Counted from the stretch's first letter, positions 31,630 through 41,752 are shown. The stretch is 64,000 nt of DNA from Angomonas deanei (GCA_903995115.1 LR877147.1:372001-436000); one strand, 5' to 3'. Numbers and translations are program-made. The notes: a model not told the origin generated them from the letters alone.

Positions 31630-33827
31630 TTACAACATATATACACCATTCTCAAACTGCCCCTTGAATACGGTTTCGTCGGGGTACGTCAACACGCCAG
31701 TTCCGTGCGGCTTGCCAGCCTTCAGTTGACCCTCGTAGACACTACCATCCGCGAAGTTCACTTTACCCTCCGTGCCCTCCGCCACGCTATCAGCGCTCCA
31801 CTCGCACTCGAGGGTTTCACCGTCCACCTTGGTCAGCCGGCCACGTCCGTGACGCTGATCATTGACCCAATTCCCTTCGTATACCGTTTGATCAGGGTAT
31901 ATCTGCGTCCCTTTCCCAGCACGCTTGCCGTCTACCCAACCGCCTACGTACTTTCCTCCCTTGACAGAGTGAAACTCCACCTGACCGTCCTGGGCCTTCC
32001 CCCGGTGCCACAAGCCGCGGATGATGTCGCCGTTAGGGAGCGTGTGTGTACCGTGGCCCTGCTGCTTACCGTCTAGCCACGTGCCCTCATAGGCTTCATT
32101 GGACGAGGCTGTCTTTGATTTGCCCTGTCCCACGAGCCTATCCTGGAGGAAGGTGCCCTCGTAGGTGGTGTCCTCGCTTACGCTGTAGTACACACCCGGG
32201 CCGGAGCGGACATTGTGCCGCCACTGACCACGGTAGTGAGAACCGTCCGCGCTACGCTGCACACCATCCCCACTTCGCACGCCGGCCTCGAAGGAACCCT
32301 CGTACACGCCGTCCTCGTCCTTCAAGACTCCCCGGCCGTGCGGGACATCGTTCAGCCACTCCCTTCGTATTCCTTACCGTCCTTCGTCACTAACACGCCG
32401 TGGCCCTCCCGCAGGTCGTTCTTCCAATCCCCCGTGTAGACGTCCCCGTTAGCGTACCGGCACTCCCCCTTCCCTTCTCGTACGTTGGTGGTGTGATTCC
32501 ACTCTCCCTTGTACCTATCCTTATTAGGGAACACAAACACACCCTCGGTCGACTTGTCGTCTTCCCAGGACCCGTCGTAGTGGACACCGGTGGCGTACCG
32601 CACGGTGCCCTCGCCCTCTCGCAGGTTCGCCTTCCACGTGTGTTGGTGCACGCGGCCCTCTACATCCGTCAACGCGCCTTCGCCGCTTCTCGCATCGACA
32701 TCCCAGCCGCCTTCGTAGGAGGATCCGTCCTTGTAGACTGCCCGCACCGGTGCCTGTAGTTTATTCTTCTCCCACAGTCCCGTCACCTGTGTCCCATCCG
32801 GGTAGTAGAGCTGGCCGGGCCCCTGCTTCACGCCGCTCACCCAGTTGCCATCGTAGACGACTCCGTTAGGGAGAAGAAGCGTCTTCCCTGTCCCGTGCTT
32901 GCGGTCATTCTCCCACATTCCCTTATACCAGCTACCGTCGGCCTTCACTAGTTCGCCATAACCGCTGCGCTTTCCATCCTGCCACTCCCCCACGTACACG
33001 CGGTCGGCCCACTGGTAGACCCCCTTCCCGTGCTTCATGCCGTCCTTCCAGTACCCGTCGTACACCTCAATGTTTTCGTCAATCGGTTGAATCATATCCC
33101 ACCGACTGGCCTCGTCGAAACTGGTAATGCCGGTAATCTTTTCAGGGGACAGGACGGGGGCGGCACTGTCGTCAATGACGGTCCCCGCGGTCCACGCGAG
33201 GGGCCGTCGCTGCTGCACCGCCGCGAACAGAGTAGACCGTCTGGCATCTAACACACTCATCGCGCCGGCGTCCATGGCGTAGAAGCAGACGCCCCTGCCG
33301 TGATGCTTGGCTCCCTCCCACTCGCCCACGTACAGGGAGTTCTGCTGTGCTCCGGGGTTACTAAAGGTGGAATGCTTGTCTCTTGTGCTACCAAGGATGG
33401 TTTGGACCTTGTCCCTGATCATCGTCTGACTGGCCGGGTTGACCGAACGGTAAAACCAGACAGCGGTGTAGCTCCGCCGCAGGTCCACACGCAGCCGAAT
33501 AAAAGTGCTGCCGCTATCTTCCAAGTAGCGTATCCCAATGTAAAGAGGGCCGACAACAAAGTTCTCATCCACCGGATTGATCACTACACTCTTCATGGGG
33601 TCGGGTGAGGTCAGCTGCCACACCGCCGTGTCCACGTTAGGGTGTGTATGGGTCGGGCTCACCACTAGCATGCATCGTCCGGCAGAGTTCAGCTCCTGCA
33701 GGGCGATGTTGACACGTGCAGGCTCCTTCACGTGAATGACAAAAAACAAGGTTGGTTGGGTAGAGCCAATGCGTACGTCACTCAACTCCACACCGTCCAT
33801 CAGTTCCTGAATATTCGGTTGGGTCAT
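31630..33827 (-). CDS. MORN-repeat protein with N-terminal beta-sandwich, one frame break
   Basis: The start is ATG 33827 (MTQPNIQELMDGVELSDV); the upstream frame is a translated pyrimidine-rich leader. Residues 1-150 look like a beta-sandwich of C2 or PPC type (PTLFFVIHVKEPARVNIAL, VVGPLYIGIRYLEDSG). About 22 MORN repeats follow, such as YDGYWKDGMKHGKGVYQW, YVGEWQDGKRSGYGELVK, YEGTWLDGKQQGHGTHTL and YVGGWVDGKRAGKGTQIY. The frame shifts once at a G3 run on the coding strand (32363-32361): the repeat starts KEYEG in one frame and continues WLNDVPHGRGVLKDEDG in the next, so one missing base within a single repeat explains the break. MORN proteins in this lineage act at the flagellar collar, cytoskeleton and membrane. 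Total about 730 codons. Confidence 0.85.
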
Positions 33828-34106
33828 TGTAATTCTTTGATAATAACGAGAAGAAGAAAAAACAAGGAAAGTCGCTAAATCAAAGAAAAGGAGGAGAAAG
33901 AAATAATAATAGAAAGGGGAATCTACACAGTCCTTTCTGTTGACCGCCGAAATACAACACCACGAGTACCCAATTCTTGGAGTATAGAAAAATAAAAACA
34001 GGAACTGTACATTCTTATAGGAAGATGAACACATGAATGGAAAACGAAAAACTGAGAATAAAGCAAATGGAAAAAAAAAAAAAGGGTATGAAAAGTGTTG
34101 TGCACT

Positions 34107-35543
34107 TCACTGGATGCAGCAGTCGCCGTGCTTTTTTCCGGAGCGGACTTCTTCCTCATAATCCGTCGTATACTCGGTTTGGAGAATAGCGCCGTTGTCT
34201 ACGCTCTCCACCGTCTCGCCCCCTTGGCTGCTGTTGGCGCTCTCGCCGTGTTCGCTGTCATTCTGTCTCTTCCCACTGTTCTCGCCGGCTACCGCGTAGC
34301 TATCCCCGGACAGTGGATTTTCGCTATCCCGTAGTACCATCCGCGTCGCATTCGGCGGATCCTCACTGATGGTGGTCTCGTCGTGGCGCATGCCTTCCTT
34401 TGTTTTTGCGTGGTTACCCCACCCGTACTTTTTGTAGAAGCTAGGAGAGGTGTACACGGCAACGTCCTCCTCGACGGTGGAGTCGGTGAGCATGGTATTC
34501 GTTGTCATGGAACTAGCGTTCGAGTCCTCCCGTCTGTACAAGTAGTTGCCCGACGCAATCGAGTTGCGACGGCTATTGACCGAGCCAGAAGACGTGACAT
34601 TGATCATTTGAGATTTGGTCTTACGATCAAAGAAGGACTGCCCTCTATTCTTGGGAGGGGAAATAGATTCCGCCGTAAAGACGGGCACCCGTTTCTCATC
34701 CCCAGGGAGGAGGGCATTGACACGACGGTGGGTCTGATTGTAAATGTGGTGGAGACGGGTGATGGCTCGAAATGCCTTTGTCACATCCTCCCCATTGTGC
34801 AAGTCCATTTCGTAAAACGGTAAACTCTCCGACGCCCCCACTGGGACATCGGACCGCACACTGGCACACTGGGAGTCCTCTAAGTTGTACGCCGTGGTTT
34901 CTAGCCCAGCAATCTCTAAACAGCGAGAGACATTATCTTCCGCCTGCTTCCAATGACGAGAGCTCGTGCTCCCGTTGACATCTCGATGGGTACCAATGAA
35001 AAAGAAAGGGATGCGCACCTCTGGGATATACGGATAATCTTCGGATAGGGACACATAGTTGTCCTTTCCCTTCCCCTTTTTCTGGTTCTTCTTGTTATTC
35101 CCACGACGCTTGTCTTTTGGCTTGACGCCATTCTTCTTATCCTCAATCGCCTTCTCCGCCTCCTCCAAGGTCATCCCCTTGGTTTCGGGATGGAGTGTTT
35201 CTACCAACTTCCGACGTGCCGTGACGACCTCCTTCGTGTACTTGCGTGAATTCTCCAAACTCAATTTGTCGGCAAGGGAGTAGACGACCACGACCAGGTC
35301 TGCATTTCTAATATGAGACGCACGCATCTTTTTAAAGTCTCGATCGCAACAAATATCTACCAAGTTGAGTACATAATACTCTCCGTCTACCATCTCACAG
35401 TCCTTTCGTAAACAGTCTAACACCGTTGGCTCATGGTCTTCGGTGAACTCGCCATAAATATACTGATTCAGTAGTGTGGTTTTGCCGGTCGCTGCGTCTC
35501 CTAAAAGTATAATGTTACAGCAGCTCTTTTGTACATCTGACAT
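34107..35543 (-). CDS. Atypical Ras-like GTPase with long tail and CaaX box
   Basis: The start is ATG 35543 (MSDVQKSCCNIILLGDAATG), eight bases after an AG. The 478-residue protein opens with a Ras-type P-loop GDAATGKT (15-22) and a switch-I-like EPTVLDC. The switch II position reads LVDICCD where Ras proteins have DTAGQ. DLVVVVYSLAD is the conserved beta strand after it. A Lys-rich insert of about 40 residues (KKNGVKPKDKRRGNNKKNQK) splits the fold, and the base-recognition motif reads GTHRD instead of NKxD. A disordered Ser-rich stretch of 250 residues follows. The final four residues are CCIQ, a prenylation box, directly before TGA. It is likely membrane-anchored, with reduced or absent GTP hydrolysis by analogy with Rnd-type proteins; nucleotide binding is untested. 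Confidence 0.8.
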   Translation of the reverse strand: MSDVQKSCCNIILLGDAATGKTTLLNQYIYGEFTEDHEPTVLDCLRKDCEMVDGEYYVLNLVDICCDRDFKKMRASHIRNADLVVVVYSLADKLSLENSRKYTKEVVTARRKLVETLHPETKGMTLEEAEKAIEDKKNGVKPKDKRRGNNKKNQKKGKGKDNYVSLSEDYPYIPEVRIPFFFIGTHRDVNGSTSSRHWKQAEDNVSRCLEIAGLETTAYNLEDSQCASVRSDVPVGASESLPFYEMDLHNGEDVTKAFRAITRLHHIYNQTHRRVNALLPGDEKRVPVFTAESISPPKNRGQSFFDRKTKSQMINVTSSGSVNSRRNSIASGNYLYRREDSNASSMTTNTMLTDSTVEEDVAVYTSPSFYKKYGWGNHAKTKEGMRHDETTISEDPPNATRMVLRDSENPLSGDSYAVAGENSGKRQNDSEHGESANSSQGGETVESVDNGAILQTEYTTDYEEEVRSGKKHGDCCIQ

Positions 35544-35548
35544 TGTCA

Positions 35549-35569
35549 CTACAAAAAAAAAAAAAAAAA
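35549..35569 (-). promoter_or_regulatory. Trans-splice acceptor of the GTPase gene (T17-GT-AG)
   Basis: On the coding strand 17 consecutive T (35569-35553) are followed by GT and then AG at 35550-35549, with the ATG six bases further at 35543. A clean example of the acceptor type used across the window. Confidence 0.75.
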
Positions 35570-35800
35570 CTATGCTGAAAACAATCGGGAAAAAAGGAAA
35601 ATGGGCAAAACAACAGAGCAATCAAGGAATGCTGGAGTGTATTATTCGTTCCACTAAGAAAAAAAAACATCAAACAGAAACTATTATATATAATGTACAA
35701 CCGCAAAACGACGCGAAAATGAAAGGTAATTGGCACACAATCCTTTGTGCCATCGTGAAATTATGTCTGTATCAAAGAAAGAGGGCCCCGCCGCGCACGG

Positions 35801-37894
35801 CTACAGGTAATCTCTCGTTCCGTCTCTGGTCTTCTCCTTGATGTAATCTAGCAACGTGTTCAAATACACCTCACTGTCCATATCCGGTATCACCCGCGCT
35901 TGTCGCTGCAGCCGCCGAAACCGTTTCTCCTCCGACTCCCACGCGGCATTGACGTCGTAGTACTTCACCCCCTCCTCCACCGCCTCTCGCAGCATCTGAT
36001 CCTTCCACACGGTCAGGGACATGCAGGGGAGCAGTTCCTGTTGGGAGAAGCAACTCGCCGAGGTCCACACCCGGCCTGCAAGGTCCAGCGGTGAAAAAAG
36101 GGACAGGACCACACTCACGGCGGGGGAGTGGTGGGGACGACGTCTGCCGATGCCGTACTGCCACATGTCCTCCAACGAGTACGTGATCCACCGCCTCTTG
36201 CGGCTCGCATCTCTGCTACGGGCGTACATGAGGCTGGTGTGACGGAGGTGGACGTAGGCGCGGATCATCTGTCGGTAGTACGCCACGCGCTGTGGGTGGT
36301 TCGACTCGTCGGTTGGCGTCAGATAGAGGGTCGCTCGCTCTAGCCGCTCGATACCCTCGCTCAGTGTCCGCAGGAAGAGGCGACGCACCTCATCCTCGGA
36401 GAGGGAGGCGGCCGGCACCATGTACAAGGCATGCAACTCAGAATCGGAGTTGACGTACAGTCGCGCCAGGCGGTCCTCCGGGTGGGATCGGTTGTAGAAG
36501 AGTGGCACCGTGCACAGCAGGAAACTTAACGTCATCAGGAGAACGCTGACACCGATAAACAGCGAGCGTGATACTTTGCCAATCAAGGCATAGGCAGATG
36601 GGGAGAGTAGCGGCACAAACAGCGGAGGGGGTGTCCCATCCGAACTGTGGTCCGTCCGCCCACTCTCTTGACGGTCGCTCGTTCGTTCGTGGAAGGAAGG
36701 CCGCTCCACCGCTTTCTCGCGACCAGCACGCACAACCTCGACCGGGGGCTCCGACGGCGGTGGCTGCCTCTCGCGGCCGGTCGTGGAGCGCGCCGGTGCG
36801 CCGCGTCCCTCCCTCTGCAAGTAGGAGGGAATGACGGGCACATACTTGGCTCGGGTAGACGGCCGGTAGGACTCTCGGCGTATGGGGGATACGTTCGGCT
36901 CGGACAGGGTGGTACTGCGTGTGGAGCCGATGCGGTGATGCGAGGGAGGAGGTGCCGTACTGGAGGGTCTACTGCGGGAGGAAGACACTAGGTCGCTCAG
37001 TGTTTCGGAGAGTTCCGATACGTGAAATGGTCGGCCCCCAGCGGCCGCAGCGGCGACGTTGCTCGCCCTGCTGGATAGACTATCGGAGTGAGGACCCCCA
37101 ATGACGTCTGATCGTTGAGGCCTCGAGTTAGAGTCGGACACCTCTCGTAGGAATGCGGACCCATTGCCGTCTGCTACCGAATAGCGCTTCGACGTGGACG
37201 GACGGTAGACGGTTTCCCTAATCCCACTCACATTAGGGGAATCATTCTCTACATTACTCTTCACGGAATACCGTGTCGTGTGTCTGGGGTTCGCCACGTT
37301 ATTACTATTCATATCATTATTATTGTTCTGATTGACTGGAATGCTCGCGCCCCTCGATAGCATGACCGAAGCGGATTCTCGTAGGTGTGAAAATCCTCTG
37401 GAAAGTTGATTGCGCACGGGTGCGATGAAACCAAACGCCTGCCTCGCAAATCTGGGAATTGGGGAATCGCTCCTCTCTCTAATGGTGCCGCGCAGGACGA
37501 CGGTTTTCCGTTTCCGCAGCGCGGGAGAAACCTCCTCACTTGGGCTTCCCCGTGTCGCCCTCCGCTTCGACTCCACCGTACCCCGCCGCAACTTGCTCTC
37601 CCGCGGTTCCTTTTTCGCCACCGACTTTCTCCCTCTGGTTGGTTGGGCAGGTGACGGACTATCGTCTCTGACTGGGCGCACAGTGGCGTTGGAGTTGCGG
37701 GAGGTGGACAGGGTCACCTTTCCTTCTATGGGGACCGCTCGCTGGTTGAAGAGGGTGGTCCGTGAGCGGGACTGGGGTGGGGAGGCACTGTCCTCTCCTT
37801 CTAATCGACTAACTTTATGGGGTGGAGAGGCTCCACGGCTATTTTTAATGGCATTTTTGGGAGTAGCGGTACGCTTTGATCGTGATCTTTTCAT
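35801..37894 (-). CDS. Single-pass membrane protein with long basic disordered N-terminus
   Basis: A 697-residue protein I do not recognise. Residues 1-430 are very basic and Ser/Arg/Pro-rich (MKRSRSKRTATPKNAIK) and contain a recurring Tyr-Arg motif: RHTTRYSV, YRPSTSKRYSV and YRPSTRAKYVP. An Asn-rich stretch lies near residue 195 and an Ala run near 290. One strong membrane segment follows at about residues 447-470 (LFIGVSVLLMTLSFLLCTV). The last 225 residues are an ordered helical domain with Trp and Tyr (MWQYGIGRRRPHHSP, MSLTVWKDQMLREAVEEGV). A basic disordered arm, one membrane span and a compact domain on the far side is the layout of many inner nuclear membrane proteins, so nuclear envelope is one idea; no known domain supports it. 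Confidence 0.7.
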   Translation of the reverse strand: MKRSRSKRTATPKNAIKNSRGASPPHKVSRLEGEDSASPPQSRSRTTLFNQRAVPIEGKVTLSTSRNSNATVRPVRDDSPSPAQPTRGRKSVAKKEPRESKLRRGTVESKRRATRGSPSEEVSPALRKRKTVVLRGTIRERSDSPIPRFARQAFGFIAPVRNQLSRGFSHLRESASVMLSRGASIPVNQNNNNDMNSNNVANPRHTTRYSVKSNVENDSPNVSGIRETVYRPSTSKRYSVADGNGSAFLREVSDSNSRPQRSDVIGGPHSDSLSSRASNVAAAAAGGRPFHVSELSETLSDLVSSSRSRPSSTAPPPSHHRIGSTRSTTLSEPNVSPIRRESYRPSTRAKYVPVIPSYLQREGRGAPARSTTGRERQPPPSEPPVEVVRAGREKAVERPSFHERTSDRQESGRTDHSSDGTPPPLFVPLLSPSAYALIGKVSRSLFIGVSVLLMTLSFLLCTVPLFYNRSHPEDRLARLYVNSDSELHALYMVPAASLSEDEVRRLFLRTLSEGIERLERATLYLTPTDESNHPQRVAYYRQMIRAYVHLRHTSLMYARSRDASRKRRWITYSLEDMWQYGIGRRRPHHSPAVSVVLSLFSPLDLAGRVWTSASCFSQQELLPCMSLTVWKDQMLREAVEEGVKYYDVNAAWESEEKRFRRLQRQARVIPDMDSEVYLNTLLDYIKEKTRDGTRDYL

Positions 37895-38236
37895 GAACTA
37901 GGTTAATATTACAAAAGGAGGTTTTAATATATTTAAAAAAAAAAGTCTATGTATCTGTCTCAAGAAAAAAAGTAACGGTAGTTACAGTTTTCTTATTATT
38001 TTATATAGGTATATTGTATTTCTTTATTCGTTACTGCTGACAGATAAAGAAGAGCAGCAGTGTCATACAATACTTTCAACCAAATAGAACAAGAGAGAGA
38101 GAAATGGATGGTGGCTTCACTCTGAGGGAAGAGGGGGAATGACAAAAACGAGAGGGTGCAAAAAAAAAAAAAATGAAGAGTAGAATTTAGATTAATCGAG
38201 AAATTATATAAATATTATTCGGTTTACGTTGTCGCC
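37895..38236. other. AT-rich intergenic region
   Basis: About 340 bases between the HAS1 stop and the membrane protein start. It includes an A13 run at about 38161-38173 and purine-rich plus-strand stretches (pyrimidine-rich on the coding strand) near 38085-38155. No gene seen. Confidence 0.5.
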
Positions 38237-39997
38237 TTACCACTCCCCGCTGAGGTTGGAGTGTTTCTTTTCGGTCAACTTTCTCCGTCGCACGTCCTTG
38301 GAGTTCTGGGTCTGCTTGAACTCCTTTCGTGACTTCTTACTCATGTTCGCCGCCGACTCGGACAAGTCCAGCCGGATCGGTGGTGGTTCACTCAGCGCGA
38401 ATCCCCTCGCCACCGCCGCCAGGTCTAATTTCTGAATATTAAACACATTCTTCAGCTGACTGCTGCTGTAGCTGAGGAGGTACCCCTCATACGCCTGTTT
38501 CGCCGAGGAGCGCAGATAATAGTTGGAGGAGACCAACTTCTCCAGCTGCTCCTGAATACCGGGGTTCAGCTTGGAGAGGTCAAAGGTGTACTCATTGACC
38601 GCCACCTTGGCATCCTCGAAGAGATACTTGAGGAACATGTTTTCTAGTGGGAGAAGGAACATTAACGCGTTACCCGCCCGCCCCGCACGTGCCGTACGAC
38701 CCACACGATGAATATACTTGACGGGGTCGTCCGGGGGGTCAAACTGCACAATCCAGTCGACCGCCGGAATATCCAGACCACGTGCCGCCACATCCGTCGT
38801 GAAGAGCACGCCACTAGGTGCGTTGCAAAACTGCATGTAGGTTGCCGACCGCTGATGCTGCTTTTGCTTTCCGTGGAACGCGACACATGGGGCGTCAATG
38901 TAGTTGAACAGTTCGCAGTGGAAACTAACGCTGTTACGACTACTGAAGAAGACAATAATCTTCTTTTTGGCGTTCTTCTTGACGAAATGGTACAATACCA
39001 GGAGTCGCTTCTCACTAGGGCACATCACATAGCCCTGCTCCAGCGTGTCCACCGTCGCCTTGTCCTTCTTGCCCTTCATGGAGATAAAGTACGGCTGCTT
39101 GTTGAACGACACCCGCGCCAGCTGCTCCACCCGCGTCGTCTGCGTGGCAGAAAACAACAGCGTCTGTCGTGTCTTGGGGAGGAGGGAGACAATCTCCCGC
39201 ATATCCTCTTCAAACCCATTGTCCAACACCCTATCCGCCTCATCCACCGCCAGCACCAGCAAGTTCTTGGTGTGCCAGTCGGTCGTCAGCTTGAGGTGAT
39301 CCAGCAGACGGCCAGGCGAGGCCACCACAATCATGACGCCATTCGCCAGCTTGTACCCCTCCTGACTCCGACTCTGACCGCCAATGCAGCAGAGAAAGGT
39401 GATGGAGCCGTTGAAGAACTTGAGCAGGCGGAGCAACACACCCTCTATTTGGAGGCACAGCTCACGGGTGGGGCCGATGATGACGGCCGCCGTCCCGTTG
39501 CTCGGCCGAAACCCCGCGCGGGTGATCATCTCCACAATGGGGATTAGAAATGCTAACGTTTTACCCGCACCGGTCTTCGCCTCCGCCAGCAAATCCTTTC
39601 CCTGTAGTGCCGTCGGGATGCAGCGGGCCTGGATATCGGTCAACGTCGTGAACTTGAACTCCTGCTCGAGCGCGGACTCCACGTGAGGGTTCAGCTTCAG
39701 TTCCTTGTAGTTGGTGACCGCAGGGGCAGACGTTCGCAGTGGCCGCATGTCGATCACCTCCTCCTTCTCCGGCTCCTGATGCGTGTGGTCCTCCTCCTCT
39801 TCCGTTCTCTGACGCTTTCGTTTCATGGGCTTTTCGTGGTGTTCTACTTCTGGTGCGACTTCCGCCTCTTCCTCATAGTGTGGTTCATCGGCCACTTCTT
39901 CGGTGGGCTGTTCCTTCTGCTTTTTGGAGCGGTGGTGGCGAATACGCTTGCGCTTTTCTTTGGACTCTGCGCCACTGTCCTCGTGTGATCCGTTCAT
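38237..39997 (-). CDS. HAS1: DEAD-box RNA helicase HAS1/DDX18
   Basis: Nucleolar ATP-dependent helicase needed in 40S and 60S subunit assembly. The 586-residue protein has a 115-residue charged N-terminal arm and the full motif set: FTTLTDIQARCIP (Q region), AKTGAGKT (I), GPTREL (Ia), VDEADR (II), FSATQT (III), TTDVAARGLDIP (V), HRVGRTARAGRAG (VI). HAS1-specific features are IIVFFSSRNSVSFHCELFNY after the linker, and the C-terminal block SAKQAYEGYLLSYSSSQLKN with IFNIQKLDL-like VFNIQKLDLAAVARGFALSE. The tail is basic. It is followed upstream in transcription by another ribosome-assembly helicase (RRP3) with a 180-base gap, so the pair is co-transcribed. Confidence 0.93.
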   Translation of the reverse strand: MNGSHEDSGAESKEKRKRIRHHRSKKQKEQPTEEVADEPHYEEEAEVAPEVEHHEKPMKRKRQRTEEEEDHTHQEPEKEEVIDMRPLRTSAPAVTNYKELKLNPHVESALEQEFKFTTLTDIQARCIPTALQGKDLLAEAKTGAGKTLAFLIPIVEMITRAGFRPSNGTAAVIIGPTRELCLQIEGVLLRLLKFFNGSITFLCCIGGQSRSQEGYKLANGVMIVVASPGRLLDHLKLTTDWHTKNLLVLAVDEADRVLDNGFEEDMREIVSLLPKTRQTLLFSATQTTRVEQLARVSFNKQPYFISMKGKKDKATVDTLEQGYVMCPSEKRLLVLYHFVKKNAKKKIIVFFSSRNSVSFHCELFNYIDAPCVAFHGKQKQHQRSATYMQFCNAPSGVLFTTDVAARGLDIPAVDWIVQFDPPDDPVKYIHRVGRTARAGRAGNALMFLLPLENMFLKYLFEDAKVAVNEYTFDLSKLNPGIQEQLEKLVSSNYYLRSSAKQAYEGYLLSYSSSQLKNVFNIQKLDLAAVARGFALSEPPPIRLDLSESAANMSKKSRKEFKQTQNSKDVRRRKLTEKKHSNLSGEW

Positions 39998-40177
39998 GGT
40001 TTATTACTTTTTCTATTGAACAACAGAAACAATAAAAGACTGAATCCTAGAAGAGGGGAAAGAAAAGGATATGCCATTCGTGTACATTGAAAGACAGAAT
40101 GATAAAAGTGTAGCAAAAAAAAAAAAAACGGAGTGTACCGATTACATAATATAGATTTATTTTAAACGATTGTTATA

Positions 40178-41728
40178 TTATTTTTGGCGAGATTCGCGGC
40201 GCTTCGCCCAGAGGGACTTCCGCTGCTGCTTCTTTGTCATCTCAAACACCTTTTCGTTTTCACGACGGAACCGAATGGTGGCAAAGTCGTTGGCGTTGTG
40301 CTTGGAGTCGTCGTAGCCCATGTCGTCGTCGCCACGGCTCCGCTTCCCTAACCGCGCACTCATGAGGTTACTAGACTCCTTCTCCAGCTTCTCCTCCTCC
40401 GCCTTTTCTCGCATCTCCCGCGTCGCCTCCTGTTCCGCATCCTCTACCCGCTGCAGGACGGCATTCAGCTCCATCTCGGGTAGCGGGAACTCTTCACACT
40501 TCACCCCGGTCTGTGCCTCCACCTTTTGGAGGAGGACAATGTCGTACTGGCTAATAATGTTCACCGCCTTACCCTGCGCCCCGGCACGGGCGGTACGACC
40601 TACACGATGGATGTAATCCTCGACGTGGTCGGGGAGGGCAAAGTTGACGACAACGTCGGTGTGGGGAATATCCAAACCACGCTGCGCCACATCGGTGCAG
40701 ACCAGCACACGTACTTTACCCTCCTTGAAGCGAGAGAGTGCCACGTTACGGTTCTCTTGATTCATACGGCCCATCAAAGGGAGGGCGGTGTGACCTAATA
40801 TGCGCAAGGTGAGGGTGATCTTGTGCACCAAGGCAGCACTACGACAAAACACGAGAATGTGATTGCCAGTTTCCTTCGTCAAGTACAAATGCAGGTAACT
40901 CGACATTTGAGAAAATGGGGCAAAAATGTAGTACTGGCGCAGGGTGTCCACCGTGGAGTTCTTGCGGTGCACCTGGAGCAGGACAGGATCTCTCAGAGAC
41001 GCCTTCTGCAGTCGGTCCACCTTTGTGCTCAGTGTCGCCGAGAAGAGCAGCGTACGACGCTCAACTGGGATTTGCTCTAGGATGGCATCAATCTCCTTCT
41101 CGTAGTCCATATCTAGCATACGGTCGGCCTCATCTAACACTAGTGCATGCAGCTTCACCAGTTTGAAGCCTTTCGTGTTGCTCAGGTGGTCCTTCACCCT
41201 ACCTGGTGTCCCCACCACCACGTGCGGCCGCTTGCTCAGGTCGCAGGCCTGGGTGACCATGTCCGTGCCACCGACCAGTGTCACCACCCGCAGTCCCACG
41301 CTCCTACCCAGCAGGAGGAACTGCGCCGTCACCTGAAGGGCCAGCTCCCTCGTGGGGACGAGCACCATAATGGACAGGAAGGGCGGTTTGGGCTGGGTGA
41401 GGAGCCAGTTGACAAGGGGCAGCACATAGGCACCGGTCTTACCACTACCGGTCTGCGCGACCCCAATGAGATCCCGATCCTCCAAGAATACAGGGATGGT
41501 GGTCGCCTGAATACGGGTGGGATGATTCCAGCCGGCCTCCTTGCAGGCGGTGCACAACTCTTCGCACAGGCCCAAGTCCGCGAACGATTGATTCACATTT
41601 TCTTCATTGTCCAACAGCTCAGACCCGAGGTTTTGTTTGTCGGTGTGTACCACTGGATGCTCCTCTTCCTCTGTTGGAGTCGGCCTTTTCTTAACCACCT
41701 TGCCGGTTCCCTTCTTTGCTTTTTTCAT
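40178..41728 (-). CDS. RRP3: DEAD-box RNA helicase RRP3/DDX47
   Basis: Nucleolar helicase for 18S rRNA maturation. The 516-residue protein starts with a basic/acidic arm, then FADLGLCEELCTACKEAGW with HPTRIQATTIP (Q motif), the RRP3 hallmark order. Motifs: AQTGSGKT (I), VPTREL (Ia), GTPGR (Ib), LDEADRMLDMD (II), FSATLSTKVDRLQ (III), ILVFCRSAA (IV), CTDVAQRGLDIP (V, with Gln where Ala is usual), HRVGRTARAGAQG (VI). The C-terminal extension is charged and Lys-rich, ending KKQQRKSLWAKRRES. The nearest alternative is a DDX49/DBP8-type helicase, which has similar motifs, but the N-terminal block fits RRP3 better. The acceptor AG is at 41754-41753 behind a 50-base pyrimidine tract. Confidence 0.87.
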   Translation of the reverse strand: MKKAKKGTGKVVKKRPTPTEEEEHPVVHTDKQNLGSELLDNEENVNQSFADLGLCEELCTACKEAGWNHPTRIQATTIPVFLEDRDLIGVAQTGSGKTGAYVLPLVNWLLTQPKPPFLSIMVLVPTRELALQVTAQFLLLGRSVGLRVVTLVGGTDMVTQACDLSKRPHVVVGTPGRVKDHLSNTKGFKLVKLHALVLDEADRMLDMDYEKEIDAILEQIPVERRTLLFSATLSTKVDRLQKASLRDPVLLQVHRKNSTVDTLRQYYIFAPFSQMSSYLHLYLTKETGNHILVFCRSAALVHKITLTLRILGHTALPLMGRMNQENRNVALSRFKEGKVRVLVCTDVAQRGLDIPHTDVVVNFALPDHVEDYIHRVGRTARAGAQGKAVNIISQYDIVLLQKVEAQTGVKCEEFPLPEMELNAVLQRVEDAEQEATREMREKAEEEKLEKESSNLMSARLGKRSRGDDDMGYDDSKHNANDFATIRFRRENEKVFEMTKKQQRKSLWAKRRESRQK

Positions 41729-41752
41729 GGATCCACCAAATCGCTTGACGTC

